DNA of 64,000 bases from positions 21,858-85,857 of the forward strand of contig JAWKHI010000030.1 of assembly GCA_041394885.1 (NCBI GenBank). The letters run 5' to 3'. The stretch comes from DSOI01 sp041394885 (lineage in GTDB: Bacteria; Acidobacteriota; Terriglobia; Bryobacterales; Bryobacteraceae). The notes under the pieces are model-generated. The model did no database searches. It had not been told where the DNA came from and saw nothing but the letters and a program-made list of their open reading frames with translations. Position 1 is the stretch's first letter. Every line of letters starts with the position of its first letter. This document shows positions 35,679-45,165 of this stretch, piece after piece. Both the position numbers and the translations under genes were made by a program.

Positions 35679-35833
35679 AACCACGCAGATGAACGTACTT
35701 TTATCACCGTGGCGCTCCGGATGCAAGCCCCTGGCAAACTCTCGGGTTTCCGCGAAAGGTTAAGATCCCGGTTAACCCCAACCCTCTTGGCCGCTTCCTG
35801 ACTTGGCCCTATACTCCTCATAAATTCCATTTC

Positions 35834-37642
35834 ATGAGGAAACTCAGCTCCATGACCACACCGCGCGCAGCGCTCGTGTTCGCCGCCTGCGCGGCCTTCC
35901 TGCCCGGGCAAACCATCAGCTCCTCCGCGGGGAACACAACCTGGCGCACTCCCTACGACGTCGCCATCGACGCCGCCGGCAATCAGTACGTCACCGAACG
36001 GGGCAACGACGTCATCTACCGCGTGGACCGCCTCGGCGCCACCGCAACCATTGCCGGCACCGGTACCCAGGGTTTCTCCGGAGATGGCGGACCGGCCGCC
36101 TCCGCCCGCCTCAATCAGCCCTTCGGCATCGCCGTCGACGCTGCCGGCGACATCTACTTCGCCGACGCCGGCAACCACCGCATTCGCAGAATCCGCAACG
36201 GCATCATCACCACATTCGCCGGCACCGGCCGCGCCGGCTTCTCCGGCGACAACGGCCCGGCCAGCGCTGCGCAGATCAACGCCCCCGCCGACCTTCTCCT
36301 CGATCCGGCCGGCAACCTCATCTTCGTCGATAGCGGCAATGAGCGCATTCGCCGCGTTGCTCCCGATGGCGCCATCGCCACCATCGCCGGCACCGGACGC
36401 CGCGGCTTCGCCGGTGACGGCGGTCCTGCTCTGCTCGCCGACATCGACCCCGGCTGGCTCGCCCTCGATCGCGATGGCAATCTCTTCTTCACCAACGACG
36501 GCACCGCCCTGGGCTTGACAGGCGGCAACCGCCGCGTCCGCCGCATTGACCGCGATCAGATCGTCGCCACCGTGGCCGGTTCCGGCGCCAGCGGCGACAA
36601 CGGCGATGGCGGCCCGGCCACCGCCGCCGGTTTCGGCCGCATCTCCGGCATCGCCGTCGACAGCATGAACAACCTCTTCATCGCCAGCTTCAGTGGAGAC
36701 CGCATCCGCCGGGTTGGCCCCGATGGTACCGTCACCACCTACGCGGGCATCGGCCAGGCAGGCTTCGCCGGCGACGACGGCCCTGCGATTTCAGCACGCC
36801 TCAACGCACCTGCCGGCATTGCCCTCGACGCCGGCGGCAACCTCTACATCGCAGACTCCAACAATCGCCGTATACGCAAAGTCACTCCGCCCGCCCCGCC
36901 CGCCATCCGCTCGGAAACCGCCGGCGTCCCCGCCTTCCTCGGAAAAACCGGCTTCTCCTCCAACATGTACCTGGAAATCTTCGGCAGCAACCTCGCCAAT
37001 TCAACCCGTACCTGGACCGGGGCGGACTTCAACGGCGCCAATGCCCCCACAGAACTCGACGGCGTCCGCGTCACCGTCAACGGAAAGCCCGCTTTCATCT
37101 TCTTCATCAGTCCTGGACAGATCAACATCAACGCCCCTGAGGACGACGCCGCCGGCCCCGTGCAGATTCAGGTCTTCCGCGATGGGGTGGCCTCCAACAT
37201 CGGCATGGCGGACCGCTCTCGCGTCTCGCCTACTCTCCATACCGCCGCGCCCTTCCTCGTCGGCGACAGCCAGCACGTCGTCGCGCAGGCCGCCGACTTT
37301 CGTTCCTTTGTCGGCCGCCCCGGCATGATTCAAGGACTCAACTTCCGCCCTGCCCGTCCCGGTGAAACCGTCATCGTATTCGCACTTGGCTGTGGACCCA
37401 CCGATCCCCCCACCAAGGCCGGCGCCGTGAATCCCCAACTGGCCCGCCTCGCCCTGCCGTTTGAACTCCACATCGGCGGCGTCACCGCCGATGTCGGCTT
37501 CGCCGGCATGCTCGGCAACACCATCGGCCTTTATCAGATCAACGCCGTGATTCCGCCCCTGCCCCCCGGCGAGCACTCCATCGAACTGGTAGTGGATGGC
37601 GTCCGCAATGCGCAGAACCTCGTGATCCAGGTGGGCGAATAA
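35834..37642 (+). CDS. Exported NHL-repeat protein with TIGR03437-like (Soli-specific) C-terminus
   Basis: The 602-residue protein has a signal peptide (1-~25). At least five NHL blades follow, with the pattern GFSGDGGPA...LNxPxGIAVDAAGDIYFADxGNHRIRR, making a beta-propeller over residues ~30-350. The C-terminal ~240 residues (YLEIFGSNLAN, VTVNGKPAFIFFISPGQININAP, GETVIVFALGCGPTDPP, NTIGLYQINAVIP) match the repeat-associated domain that is nearly restricted to Solibacter-like Acidobacteria. Probably surface-exposed or secreted; function unknown. It diverges from the TonB receptor. Confidence 0.9.
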   Translation: MRKLSSMTTPRAALVFAACAAFLPGQTISSSAGNTTWRTPYDVAIDAAGNQYVTERGNDVIYRVDRLGATATIAGTGTQGFSGDGGPAASARLNQPFGIAVDAAGDIYFADAGNHRIRRIRNGIITTFAGTGRAGFSGDNGPASAAQINAPADLLLDPAGNLIFVDSGNERIRRVAPDGAIATIAGTGRRGFAGDGGPALLADIDPGWLALDRDGNLFFTNDGTALGLTGGNRRVRRIDRDQIVATVAGSGASGDNGDGGPATAAGFGRISGIAVDSMNNLFIASFSGDRIRRVGPDGTVTTYAGIGQAGFAGDDGPAISARLNAPAGIALDAGGNLYIADSNNRRIRKVTPPAPPAIRSETAGVPAFLGKTGFSSNMYLEIFGSNLANSTRTWTGADFNGANAPTELDGVRVTVNGKPAFIFFISPGQININAPEDDAAGPVQIQVFRDGVASNIGMADRSRVSPTLHTAAPFLVGDSQHVVAQAADFRSFVGRPGMIQGLNFRPARPGETVIVFALGCGPTDPPTKAGAVNPQLARLALPFELHIGGVTADVGFAGMLGNTIGLYQINAVIPPLPPGEHSIELVVDGVRNAQNLVIQVGE

Positions 37643-37669
37643 CTGATCTCACGGCAGCACCTGTGGCGG

Positions 37670-38458
37670 CTAGAAAGTCCGCGTGCCCCCAACGCGCGAC
37701 GGCGCCAGATACACCGACGTCTGTGCCGTAATGTAAAGCCCCCGGAATCCCGCCCCCCAAGCGCAATTGCTCGGCTGCTCCGGTGTGCCGATCGTCCCCA
37801 GATGCTCTCCCTGGGCCGAAAACACCCAGATTCCGCCCGATCCCGCCACCCAAACATTCCCACCCTCATCGGTCTTGAGCCCGTCGCACCGAGTCTCCGC
37901 GAAATCGCGCCCGGCCTCGAGCGATCCGTCACCCGCAACCCGGTAGACGCGTACCTTGCGGCTCTTCGCGTCCGCGACGTAGAGCAATTGCTGATTCGAT
38001 GACAGCGCCACCCCATTGGGCGCCACACAGTCTCCGGCAACCACCTCCGCCTTCCCGTTGCGCCCGATCCGGTACACGCGGGACTTCGGCAGGTCGCTGA
38101 AATAGACGCTGCCGTCAATCGAGTACACCAGGTCATTCGGTTTGCCCAGGTCCTGCCCCGCCAGCACCGTGATCGAACCATTCTTTTCGGTCCGCGTCAC
38201 CCGATCCTGCTCGCAGGCAAGCAGCCGGCCCTGGTGATCGAACGTCAATCCGTTGGCCCCGTTGCTCTGCTCTCGCAGCGTGCTGAGCTTGCCGCGCTCC
38301 CATTTGTGAATGCGTCCGGCCCGCAGATCGCTGAACAGCAGATATCCCCGCCGGGAAAATACCGGGCCCTCGGTGAACTGAAAGCCGGAAACCACTTTCG
38401 TCACCGCCGCGTCGCGCGGAACCAGATCCCAGAAACGATCGCTCTTGGCTTCGATCAT
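37670..38458 (-). CDS. SMP-30/gluconolactonase-family protein
   Basis: The 262-residue six-bladed propeller has the motifs GFQFTEGPVFSRRGYLLFSDL, NGLTFDHQGRLLACEQ, GKPNDLVYSIDGSVYFSD, APNGVALSSNQQLLYVAD and CDGLKTDEGGNVWVA. Glu in the first, Asn in the fourth and Asp in the fifth motif are the calcium ligands and catalytic residues of gluconolactonases. No signal peptide. ATG 38458 overlaps the stop of the upstream gene (ATGA), so translation is coupled; GTG or ATG codons further upstream are less likely. Likely hydrolyses a sugar lactone. Confidence 0.87.
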   Translation of the reverse strand: MIEAKSDRFWDLVPRDAAVTKVVSGFQFTEGPVFSRRGYLLFSDLRAGRIHKWERGKLSTLREQSNGANGLTFDHQGRLLACEQDRVTRTEKNGSITVLAGQDLGKPNDLVYSIDGSVYFSDLPKSRVYRIGRNGKAEVVAGDCVAPNGVALSSNQQLLYVADAKSRKVRVYRVAGDGSLEAGRDFAETRCDGLKTDEGGNVWVAGSGGIWVFSAQGEHLGTIGTPEQPSNCAWGAGFRGLYITAQTSVYLAPSRVGGTRTF

Positions 38459-39669
38459 GATCCCACTCCCGGCGCGAACCACGATCGCGGCGGCGCCTTG
38501 TATGCCACGTTCAAATGCGGCGTCTCGATGCGCCGTCCGCCCTCTGCGCCCGATTCCATGAGCGCCGCCAGTGCGCCCGTCACCAACAAGGTCCGCCGGA
38601 CATCCACCGGCGGATCACCCGTCTCGATCATCCGCGTAATCCCATGCACCAGATAGCTGAAGTTATTCGAGTTCTCAATCGGTATGTAACAAAGCGTCGA
38701 GTAAGGCTCCGCCCGTCCCCGCTCCCGCCATGCCGCCAGATACTCGCTCACTTTACCGCCGAGCGCCAGCGCCGCGGCACGAAACCCGTCGCGATACTCC
38801 ACCAGGTTCAACACCGGATTCCGCACATCCTCTGGCCGCCCCGGCTCCACCTTTTCCCCGCGTGAGAGCGCGGCATCCAGCAGGTCCCTGGGCCACAGCC
38901 CCTTCTCCGCCGCCTTCCATACCGCGTCGTCGCGCAGCATCTGTACCGCGCGAACGCCGGTCTCCCCGCCGCGTCGCCGCTCGGCGAAGGCCTGGAGCGT
39001 CTCGAGGATATGAAAAATGCCGCCGTCGGCCACCCATCCGCCGCCCACCGAAAGCGCCGACTCGATCGGCGCGCCCAACGCCGGGTCCGCTGCCGGCCGG
39101 CGGAACGTTACCGGTACCGAGGACCCTGCCATCAGCGGAAACTTCAATTCGCGAGACCAATCGTACATCCGCTTTGCCTTGGTCCAGTCATAAGAAAGAT
39201 GCTTGTCCGTGAACACCGGACAGGAGCGCCCGCTTTGCCGGAAAACATCCACCACTTGCTCGAAGAATTCGTAGCGCGGATAAAGCTGCTGGTTACGATC
39301 ATTGTGCGGATAGTCGCCGTGCTCGCACACGATCACCACGCCGTCCACGGCGAGTTTGCCAGTCCCGAGCGTCAGCGCGTCCCCGATGCTTTTGGTTACC
39401 GGGAATCCGTACGCCGTCGAGAGACGCTGGCCGATATCGCCCGGATGAATCTGGTCCATGTAGAGGGACGCCACCTCGAAAGGCGGCTCGTAGAACTTCT
39501 CGTGCACCCAGTAGCCTTCGAGAAATCGCGTGATGAAGTTATCCGAGTGTGAGCGGACGTGATAAGTGGAGGAGATGCACGCGATGCGCTTGCGTCGGGC
39601 CTGAAAGGCGAAAGCCGGCGCGGCCACCGTGGCTGCGGCGAAATCGCGGCGGCGGATGAGGGATCCCAT
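38455..39669 (-). CDS. Tat-exported protein of unknown function, possible oxidoreductase-like carbohydrate enzyme
   Basis: The 404-residue protein begins MGSLIRRRDFAAATVAAP, a twin-arginine signal. I do not recognise a firm family. Visible features are RKRIACISSTYHVRSHSDNFITRF near the N-terminus, VDGVVIVCEHGDYPHNDRNQQLYPRYEFF, and YIPIENSNNFSYLVHGI near the C-terminus, with several His, Asp and Glu residues that could bind metal. Similar proteins occur beside sugar-acid genes in Acidobacteria and Planctomycetes. Start ATG 39669 is chosen because of the Tat motif. It is coupled to the SMP-30 gene. Confidence 0.7.
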   Translation of the reverse strand: MGSLIRRRDFAAATVAAPAFAFQARRKRIACISSTYHVRSHSDNFITRFLEGYWVHEKFYEPPFEVASLYMDQIHPGDIGQRLSTAYGFPVTKSIGDALTLGTGKLAVDGVVIVCEHGDYPHNDRNQQLYPRYEFFEQVVDVFRQSGRSCPVFTDKHLSYDWTKAKRMYDWSRELKFPLMAGSSVPVTFRRPAADPALGAPIESALSVGGGWVADGGIFHILETLQAFAERRRGGETGVRAVQMLRDDAVWKAAEKGLWPRDLLDAALSRGEKVEPGRPEDVRNPVLNLVEYRDGFRAAALALGGKVSEYLAAWRERGRAEPYSTLCYIPIENSNNFSYLVHGITRMIETGDPPVDVRRTLLVTGALAALMESGAEGGRRIETPHLNVAYKAPPRSWFAPGVGS

Positions 39670-39766
39670 GGCAGCCATTGTACGCCGCCCATCGGCCATC
39701 TCGAGGTCCGATGTACACTCACTGCATGGCAACCCGAGCCTCGATCTCGGTGAGCCGATCAGCGCC

Positions 39767-40801
39767 ATGCCCACTTTCCTAATTACGCTCGCCCTCGCCG
39801 CTGCCTTCGCTGCTGCCGCTCGCGGTGCGCCGCCGGAGTTCCAGAACCGCGAACAGACTACTGCAGCCGGAGAGCGCTTGCCCTATGTCGTCTACATACC
39901 CCACGCTCTCGACCCCGCTAAGCCCATCCCGCTCCTGCTATTTCTCCACGGCTCCTGCGCCGAGTGCGTGACTCACGAGAGGATTCTGCGCGAGAGCAAC
40001 CTCCAGTTCTGGCACGGCTACGACCGTGACCGGCAACTGGAGCCGACGATTCTCGTAGCTCCCGCCGGTGGCCGAGGCGGCTGGACTTCCGAGGACCGCC
40101 GGCAGGCCGTGTTCGCCATCGTCGACAGCTTGATGCGCGAGTTCCCCGTCGATGCCAAGCGGATCTATTTGCAGGGCTTCTCCATGGGAGCCGCCGGAGC
40201 CTGGAACTACCTGCAAACCCGGCCTGGCTTCTTCGCCGCCGCCAATCCGCAGGCCTTTCCCGCGCGGGAACTCGACGTGGAGCCGGTGAGACACACTCCA
40301 GTCTGGGCAACCATAGGCGCCGATGATCCGCGCTCGGCCGCCATGGCCGGCACGGTGGCCGCCCTCCGGGCGGCGAACGGCGACCATAGAGGAGCTCTGC
40401 CCTCCGTCACCGGCGTGAACCCTAGGTTCTCGATCTTTCAGGGGGTTGGCCACGGTGGGGCGCAGGCCGAGACCCAACGGCTGCCTGGTTTCCGCGAGTG
40501 GATGTACGCACAGCGCAACGATGGGAACACCGCGCCCAACGTCCGGTTCGTTACGCCCGCATTTGGATCGTCCTCCGGAAGTGCGCTCGAGGCCGTCGCC
40601 GTGGCTACGGACCGCGAGGGCCAACTCGATCGCGTCGAATTCTTGCTGGAGGAGCGCTTGGTGCATGTGGATCGCGATCCTCCTTACGAGTTCACGTTCC
40701 GGGGCCTGCCCGCCGGCGTCAACACCCTGCGTGTTCGCGCGGTCGACAAAGGCGGCAAGAGCGCCACTGGTACCGTCACAGTAACCACGACGCCCGATTG
40801 A
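39767..40801 (+). CDS. Exported esterase (PHB-depolymerase/feruloyl-esterase-like) with C-terminal Ig-like domain
   Basis: The 344-residue protein has a signal peptide (MPTFLITLALAAAFAAAARG). Its alpha/beta-hydrolase domain has LLLFLHGSCAE (oxyanion region), nucleophile GFSMGAAG, acid GADDPRS and His in GVGHGG, so the triad is complete. The last ~90 residues (VRFVTPAFGSSSGSALEAVAV...LDRVEFLLEERLVHVDRDPPYEFTF) form an Ig-like domain of the type attached to glycan-active enzymes. It probably de-esterifies plant or microbial polysaccharides outside the cell. It precedes a sulfatase gene on the same strand by 34 bases. Confidence 0.85.
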   Translation: MPTFLITLALAAAFAAAARGAPPEFQNREQTTAAGERLPYVVYIPHALDPAKPIPLLLFLHGSCAECVTHERILRESNLQFWHGYDRDRQLEPTILVAPAGGRGGWTSEDRRQAVFAIVDSLMREFPVDAKRIYLQGFSMGAAGAWNYLQTRPGFFAAANPQAFPARELDVEPVRHTPVWATIGADDPRSAAMAGTVAALRAANGDHRGALPSVTGVNPRFSIFQGVGHGGAQAETQRLPGFREWMYAQRNDGNTAPNVRFVTPAFGSSSGSALEAVAVATDREGQLDRVEFLLEERLVHVDRDPPYEFTFRGLPAGVNTLRVRAVDKGGKSATGTVTVTTTPD

Positions 40802-40835
40802 CGCCTTCCATCTGGCAAAATCAAGAGCGAACGCC

Positions 40836-42197
40836 ATGCCACTTTCCCGCCGTCATTTCCTCTCCGCGACCGCCGCTGTTCCTGCCCTCGCCCAATCCCC
40901 CGCCCGTCCCAACATCATCGTTCTGATGACCGACGACCAGGGCGCGCATGACCTCGGCTGCTACGGGGCGCAGGACCTCCGCACCCCCAACATCGACGCG
41001 CTCGCCGCCAACGGGGCTCGTTTCACCAACTGGTATTCCAACGCTCCTGTCTGCGCCCCTGCCCGTGGCGCCCTCATGACCGGCCGTTATCCCGTCCGCG
41101 CCGGCATTCCCGGCAATGGAGCTGCACTGAAGCAAGACCAGATCACCACCGCCCGCCTGCTGAAGGGCGCGGGTTACCGCACCGGGCTTATCGGGAAATG
41201 GCATCTCGGCGACACTCCTGAAACCACACCCAATGCCCACGGTTTCGACTATTTCTACGGATTCCTTCCAGGTTGCGTCGATTTCTATTCGCACCGATAC
41301 TATTGGGGCGAGACCGCGCGCGGACGCACCGTCAACTTCCATTCGCTGTTCCGCGATCGCGACGAGATTTTCGAAGACGGCGAGTATCTCACGGATCGCA
41401 TCGGAGCCGAAGCATCTTCTTTTATCCGCCGGAACTGGACCGATCCCTTCTTCCTCACCGTCACCTTCAACGCACCCCACTACCCCATGCACGCGCCTGC
41501 CCGCTACCGGAACCGCTTCCCGAATCTGGCGCCGGAACGCCGAACCTACGCGGCCATGCTTTCCGCCGTTGACGATGCCGTAGGCCGCATTCGGTCCACC
41601 CTCACACAGCACAACATCCTTGAAAACACGCTCATCTTCTCCATCGCCGATAACGGAGCGACCACGGAACCCCGCGCTGGCCTTGAACAGCAGCCCGCCA
41701 CCGCCGGAGACAATAAGCCCTATCGCGGCTTTAAGTTCTCGCTCTTCGATGGCGGCATGCACGTTCCCGGCATCATGAGCTGGCCTTCGCGCATTCCATC
41801 GGGCCGCACGATCGGCGAAACCGTCATGACCATGGACATCCTTCCCACCGCCTGCGCCGCGGCCGGAGTCGCGCTTCCCGCGGGTCACAAAATCGATGGC
41901 GCGAACATACTGCCCGTCGCCACATCCAGCGCGTCCTCGCCGCATGACGTCATCTTCTGGGATAACAACGGCCAACTCGCCGCACGAAAAGGCAACTGGA
42001 AGCTCGTCCTCAACGGAAACGAGTACGGGCGCACTCCAGAGACGCGAAAACCTCTCACCGGCGACGATGCGATGTTCCTTTCGGACTTGGCCGCCGACCC
42101 CGGGGAAACCACCAACCTGCGGCGTCTCCATCCCAACGTCGTCGACGAACTGAGCACCCGCATTCAGGCGTGGAAAGCCGAGGTCGCCGCCCGATGA
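40836..42197 (+). CDS. Tat-exported sulfatase
   Basis: The 453-residue protein has a Tat signal (LSRRHFLSATAAVPALA) and the arylsulfatase core: NIIVLMTDDQGAHDLGCYG (metal ligands Asp-Asp) and the formylglycine motif VCAPARGALMTGRYP (CxPxR), followed by IGKWHLG, TFNAPHYPMHAP and SIADNGATTEP (DN metal site). It is complete and should be activated by a formylglycine-generating enzyme elsewhere. Substrate not predictable. The stop overlaps the start of the FAD oxidoreductase by ATGA. Confidence 0.92.
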   Translation: MPLSRRHFLSATAAVPALAQSPARPNIIVLMTDDQGAHDLGCYGAQDLRTPNIDALAANGARFTNWYSNAPVCAPARGALMTGRYPVRAGIPGNGAALKQDQITTARLLKGAGYRTGLIGKWHLGDTPETTPNAHGFDYFYGFLPGCVDFYSHRYYWGETARGRTVNFHSLFRDRDEIFEDGEYLTDRIGAEASSFIRRNWTDPFFLTVTFNAPHYPMHAPARYRNRFPNLAPERRTYAAMLSAVDDAVGRIRSTLTQHNILENTLIFSIADNGATTEPRAGLEQQPATAGDNKPYRGFKFSLFDGGMHVPGIMSWPSRIPSGRTIGETVMTMDILPTACAAAGVALPAGHKIDGANILPVATSSASSPHDVIFWDNNGQLAARKGNWKLVLNGNEYGRTPETRKPLTGDDAMFLSDLAADPGETTNLRRLHPNVVDELSTRIQAWKAEVAAR

Positions 42198-43795
42198 GAG
42201 CCCTTCTTCCCTTGTGCCTCGCCGCCGCGCTCTCCTGCCCGGCCCGCGCTCAGGACGTTGCCCCCAACCGGTTCGACGTTGTGATCTACGGCGCCACCGC
42301 CGGGGGTGTGATCGCGGCTGTCGCCGCCGCGCGCGAGGGCCTCTCCGTCGCCTTGGCTGAACCCGGCCAGCACTTGGGCGGCATGACGTCCGGCGGTCTC
42401 GGCCATACCGACCACGGGAAGAAGGAAACCATCGGCGGTCTGTCGCTCGAGTTCTACCAACGCGTCGGCAAGAAGTATGACGAGCCCATCACCTGGTACT
42501 TTGAGCCCCACGTCGCCGAACTCGTTCTCAAGGAAATGGCGGCCGAAGCCAAAGTCAAAGTCTTCTTCGGGCATCGTCTCCGTCCCGATACCGGCGTGCG
42601 AAAGCGCCGCGGCGTCATTCGGGAGGTCTATTTTGAAAACGGCGTATCCTTCGAGGCGCGCATCTTCATGGACGCCACCTACGAAGGTGACTTACTCGCC
42701 CAAGCCGGGGTCTCTTTCACCATCGGGCGCGAAGGCGCCGCCCGGTACGGCGAATCTCTAGCCGGGATTCGCCCCAAGGATCGCAATCATCAGTTCGACT
42801 TCCCAGTCCCCGCGGCGGCCGCGCCCGGGCAACTCCTCCCGGGCATTCTTCCCGGTCCGAGAGGCGCCATCGGAACCGCCGACAACAAGGTGCAAGCCTA
42901 TAACTTCCGCCTGTGTCTTACTGACGACCCCCGCAATCGCATCACGATCAGTCAGCCCCGCAGCTACGATCCCGCTCAGTTCGCGTTGCTGCTGCACTAC
43001 ATCCAGGCCTTTCAGAAGAATCGTCAGCGGCTGCCTGTAATGAAAGATCTTTTCATTGTCTCCCCGCTTCCCAACCGCAAGACGGATATCAACAATCGGG
43101 GTCCTGTTTCGACGGACTTCATCAACGCCAGTTGGTCCTATCCCGCCGGCGACTACAACGCCCGCGCTCGCGTCTGGCAGGATCACATCAACTACACGGC
43201 CGGCTTGTTCTTCTTCCTTTCCACCGACTCCCGCGTTCCGGAGCCGCTCCGCGCCGAAGTGAGCCAATGGGGGCTCTCGAGCGACGAGTTCGTCGATACC
43301 AATCACTGGCCTCATCAACTCTATGTTCGCGAAGCGCGGCGCATGGTAGGTGATTTCGTGATGACCCAGGGTGATATCCAAACCGAACGCGCCAAGCCCA
43401 ACCCGATCGGCATGGGATCCTACAACAGCGATTCGCATAACGTCTTCCGCTTCGCCCAGCCCGACGGGACCGTGCAGAACGAAGGCAATATGGAAGTGGC
43501 GGTGCAGCCCTATCAGATTCCCTACGGTGTGCTGCTTCCGAAGAAGAAACAGGCTCGGAACTTGCTCGTCCCGGTTTGCGTATCTTCGAGCCACGTCACT
43601 TACTCGACGCTGCGTATGGAGCCAGTCTATATGATCATGGGGCAAGCCGCGGGCGTGGCCGCGAAAATGGCCATCGACGCCAATGCCGCTGTGCAGGATA
43701 TCGACGCCGCCGCGCTCTCGAAAAAGCTGCGCGCCCAAGGCGCGGTGATGGAATGGACGCCTCCGAAGCCGGCGGCCGCCCCCGCTCAGAAGTGA
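42194..43795 (+). CDS. Exported FAD-dependent oxidoreductase
   Basis: The 533-residue protein has a signal peptide (MRALLPLCLAAALSCPARA) and a Rossmann FAD fold: FDVVIYGATAGGVIAAVAAAREG with the GxxxGG dinucleotide motif, the acidic end of beta-2 near ALAEPGQHLGGM, and a C-terminal VYMIMGQAAGVAAKMA. This is the FAD_oxidored family often found beside sulfatases and glycosidases in Acidobacteria and Planctomycetes; the substrate is unknown. The start is coupled to the sulfatase stop. It ends overlapping the convergent HAD gene by ten bases. Confidence 0.85.
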   Translation: MRALLPLCLAAALSCPARAQDVAPNRFDVVIYGATAGGVIAAVAAAREGLSVALAEPGQHLGGMTSGGLGHTDHGKKETIGGLSLEFYQRVGKKYDEPITWYFEPHVAELVLKEMAAEAKVKVFFGHRLRPDTGVRKRRGVIREVYFENGVSFEARIFMDATYEGDLLAQAGVSFTIGREGAARYGESLAGIRPKDRNHQFDFPVPAAAAPGQLLPGILPGPRGAIGTADNKVQAYNFRLCLTDDPRNRITISQPRSYDPAQFALLLHYIQAFQKNRQRLPVMKDLFIVSPLPNRKTDINNRGPVSTDFINASWSYPAGDYNARARVWQDHINYTAGLFFFLSTDSRVPEPLRAEVSQWGLSSDEFVDTNHWPHQLYVREARRMVGDFVMTQGDIQTERAKPNPIGMGSYNSDSHNVFRFAQPDGTVQNEGNMEVAVQPYQIPYGVLLPKKKQARNLLVPVCVSSSHVTYSTLRMEPVYMIMGQAAGVAAKMAIDANAAVQDIDAAALSKKLRAQGAVMEWTPPKPAAAPAQK

Positions 43796-44478
43796 AGCCG
43801 CAAATCGGTGAAGCGCTCGAGCACCATCAGCCGCTCATGATCGGCTGGAATTTCCGCCTTCTCCAAATGCCAGGTATGCTCGTGCGGAATATATACCGCG
43901 CCGATGCCTGCCGCGAGTGGTGGATGTATGTCGGATTTCGGTGAGTTGCCGATCATCCAGCATCGGTCGCCATCCAGATCGCGTTCAATGAGTAAGTTAC
44001 AGTAACACGCCGTGTCTTTCTCCCGCACGATTCGAATGTGATCGAAGTGCCCGGCAAGACCGCTGCGGTCAATCTTGGCTTGCTGTTCCTCCGGCTGACC
44101 CTTGGTGCACAGCATCAGTTCATGCCGCTCCGAAAGGTAGGCCAGCGTCTCGCCGACGCCCTCGATCAGTTGGATCGGGTGACGCGCCAGATCCTCACCC
44201 AATTGACGGATGTGCAGCCTGTCTTCATTAGTCACCCCGCGCTCGCTCAGCTTTTCGAAGCACTGCTCCAGGTTCCTCGCGAAGTTGGCCGCGCCGTAGC
44301 CGTGGATGCGATTGTTCACGTGCTCGATCTCGTCGAGAATCGCGCGCACCTCGGCCGCGGAATGCGTGGAGTGCCGCAGGTAGTCCGCGAAGGCATCGAA
44401 GGCCCGTTCGAAGTAGATGTTGTTCTCCCACAGCGTGTCGTCCGCGTCAATCCACAACGAGAGCCCGCCGTCCGCCAA
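43786..44478 (-). CDS. HAD-superfamily hydrolase
   Basis: The 230-residue protein has the HAD motif I WIDADDTLW (DxDxT), a four-helix cap, a motif II Thr (LMLCTKGQP), motif III Lys near IVREKDT, and motif IV GNSPKSD (GN rather than GD). It is close to the family of phosphoglycolate/pyrophosphatase-like HADs; the substrate is unknown. I start at the TTG at 44478, which has an ideal GGAGGAGG ribosome binding site six bases upstream and directly follows the LON-domain gene's stop. A GTG at 44499 is an alternative without a proper site. Confidence 0.85.
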   Translation of the reverse strand: MADGGLSLWIDADDTLWENNIYFERAFDAFADYLRHSTHSAAEVRAILDEIEHVNNRIHGYGAANFARNLEQCFEKLSERGVTNEDRLHIRQLGEDLARHPIQLIEGVGETLAYLSERHELMLCTKGQPEEQQAKIDRSGLAGHFDHIRIVREKDTACYCNLLIERDLDGDRCWMIGNSPKSDIHPPLAAGIGAVYIPHEHTWHLEKAEIPADHERLMVLERFTDLRLHF

Positions 44479-44479
44479 G

Positions 44480-45109
44480 CTAGTCCTCCTCCAGCCCACG
44501 CGGCAGTTTGCCGTGCCCGTTCTTGGGCGCCAACTCCCGCAGCCGTTCGCTCTGCCGCACGCGCTCCGAGTAGGCCGGCAAAAACTCCACCAGACGCTGC
44601 AGCCGCTGCGCCTCGGAACGGCTCATCAGCAGTTGCTGACGCAAAGCCAGATCGTCGATCCGGCGGGCGAGTTGAAAGCTGAGCTGCGGATCGTCGGGGT
44701 CAAACACCGTCTCGGGCTCGGCGCCGCCTTGCAGGTTGGCGCAAAGCCGCACCGCGCGTTGGCGCAGATCGGGCGGTGCCGCTACCTCGTCGTCATCGAA
44801 GAAATCCACCTCTCCGCGCAGGTACTCCATCTCCTGGTCCAAGGCGCGAATTGTGAACCGCCGCTGGCCAACGGTGATGATGTCCAGGCGGCCGTCCTCG
44901 TATTCTTTCACCACCTGTCCGATCCTCGCGGTGCACCCCGTGGACGCGATTCCTTCGCCCGACGCCAGCACGACGCCGAACTCACGCTGATCGCGCCTCA
45001 CGGTCGCGATCATTTCCTTGTACCTGTCCTCGAAAATGTGCAGCGGAAGTTCACTGCTCGGTAACAGAACGACTGCCAATGGAAACAATGGCAGCAAGTC
45101 GTCTTGCAT
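44480..45109 (-). CDS. LON substrate-binding-domain protein
   Basis: The 209-residue protein is the stand-alone LON N-terminal domain: LLPLFPLAVVLLPSSELPLHIFEDRYKEM at the start, GVVLASG, and GCTARIGQVVKEYEDGRLDIITVGQRRFTI, followed by a helical part (~140-200). There is no ATPase or protease domain. Such proteins are widespread and their function is not settled. The start at ATG 45109 (MQDDLLPLF) fits the family better than the in-frame codon at 45154. It is immediately upstream of the HAD gene. Confidence 0.88.
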   Translation of the reverse strand: MQDDLLPLFPLAVVLLPSSELPLHIFEDRYKEMIATVRRDQREFGVVLASGEGIASTGCTARIGQVVKEYEDGRLDIITVGQRRFTIRALDQEMEYLRGEVDFFDDDEVAAPPDLRQRAVRLCANLQGGAEPETVFDPDDPQLSFQLARRIDDLALRQQLLMSRSEAQRLQRLVEFLPAYSERVRQSERLRELAPKNGHGKLPRGLEED

Positions 45110-45165
45110 GCTACCATTATCGCTTCGAAACGCCGGGCACTCGCTTCGGGTCAAGATCCAGACAC

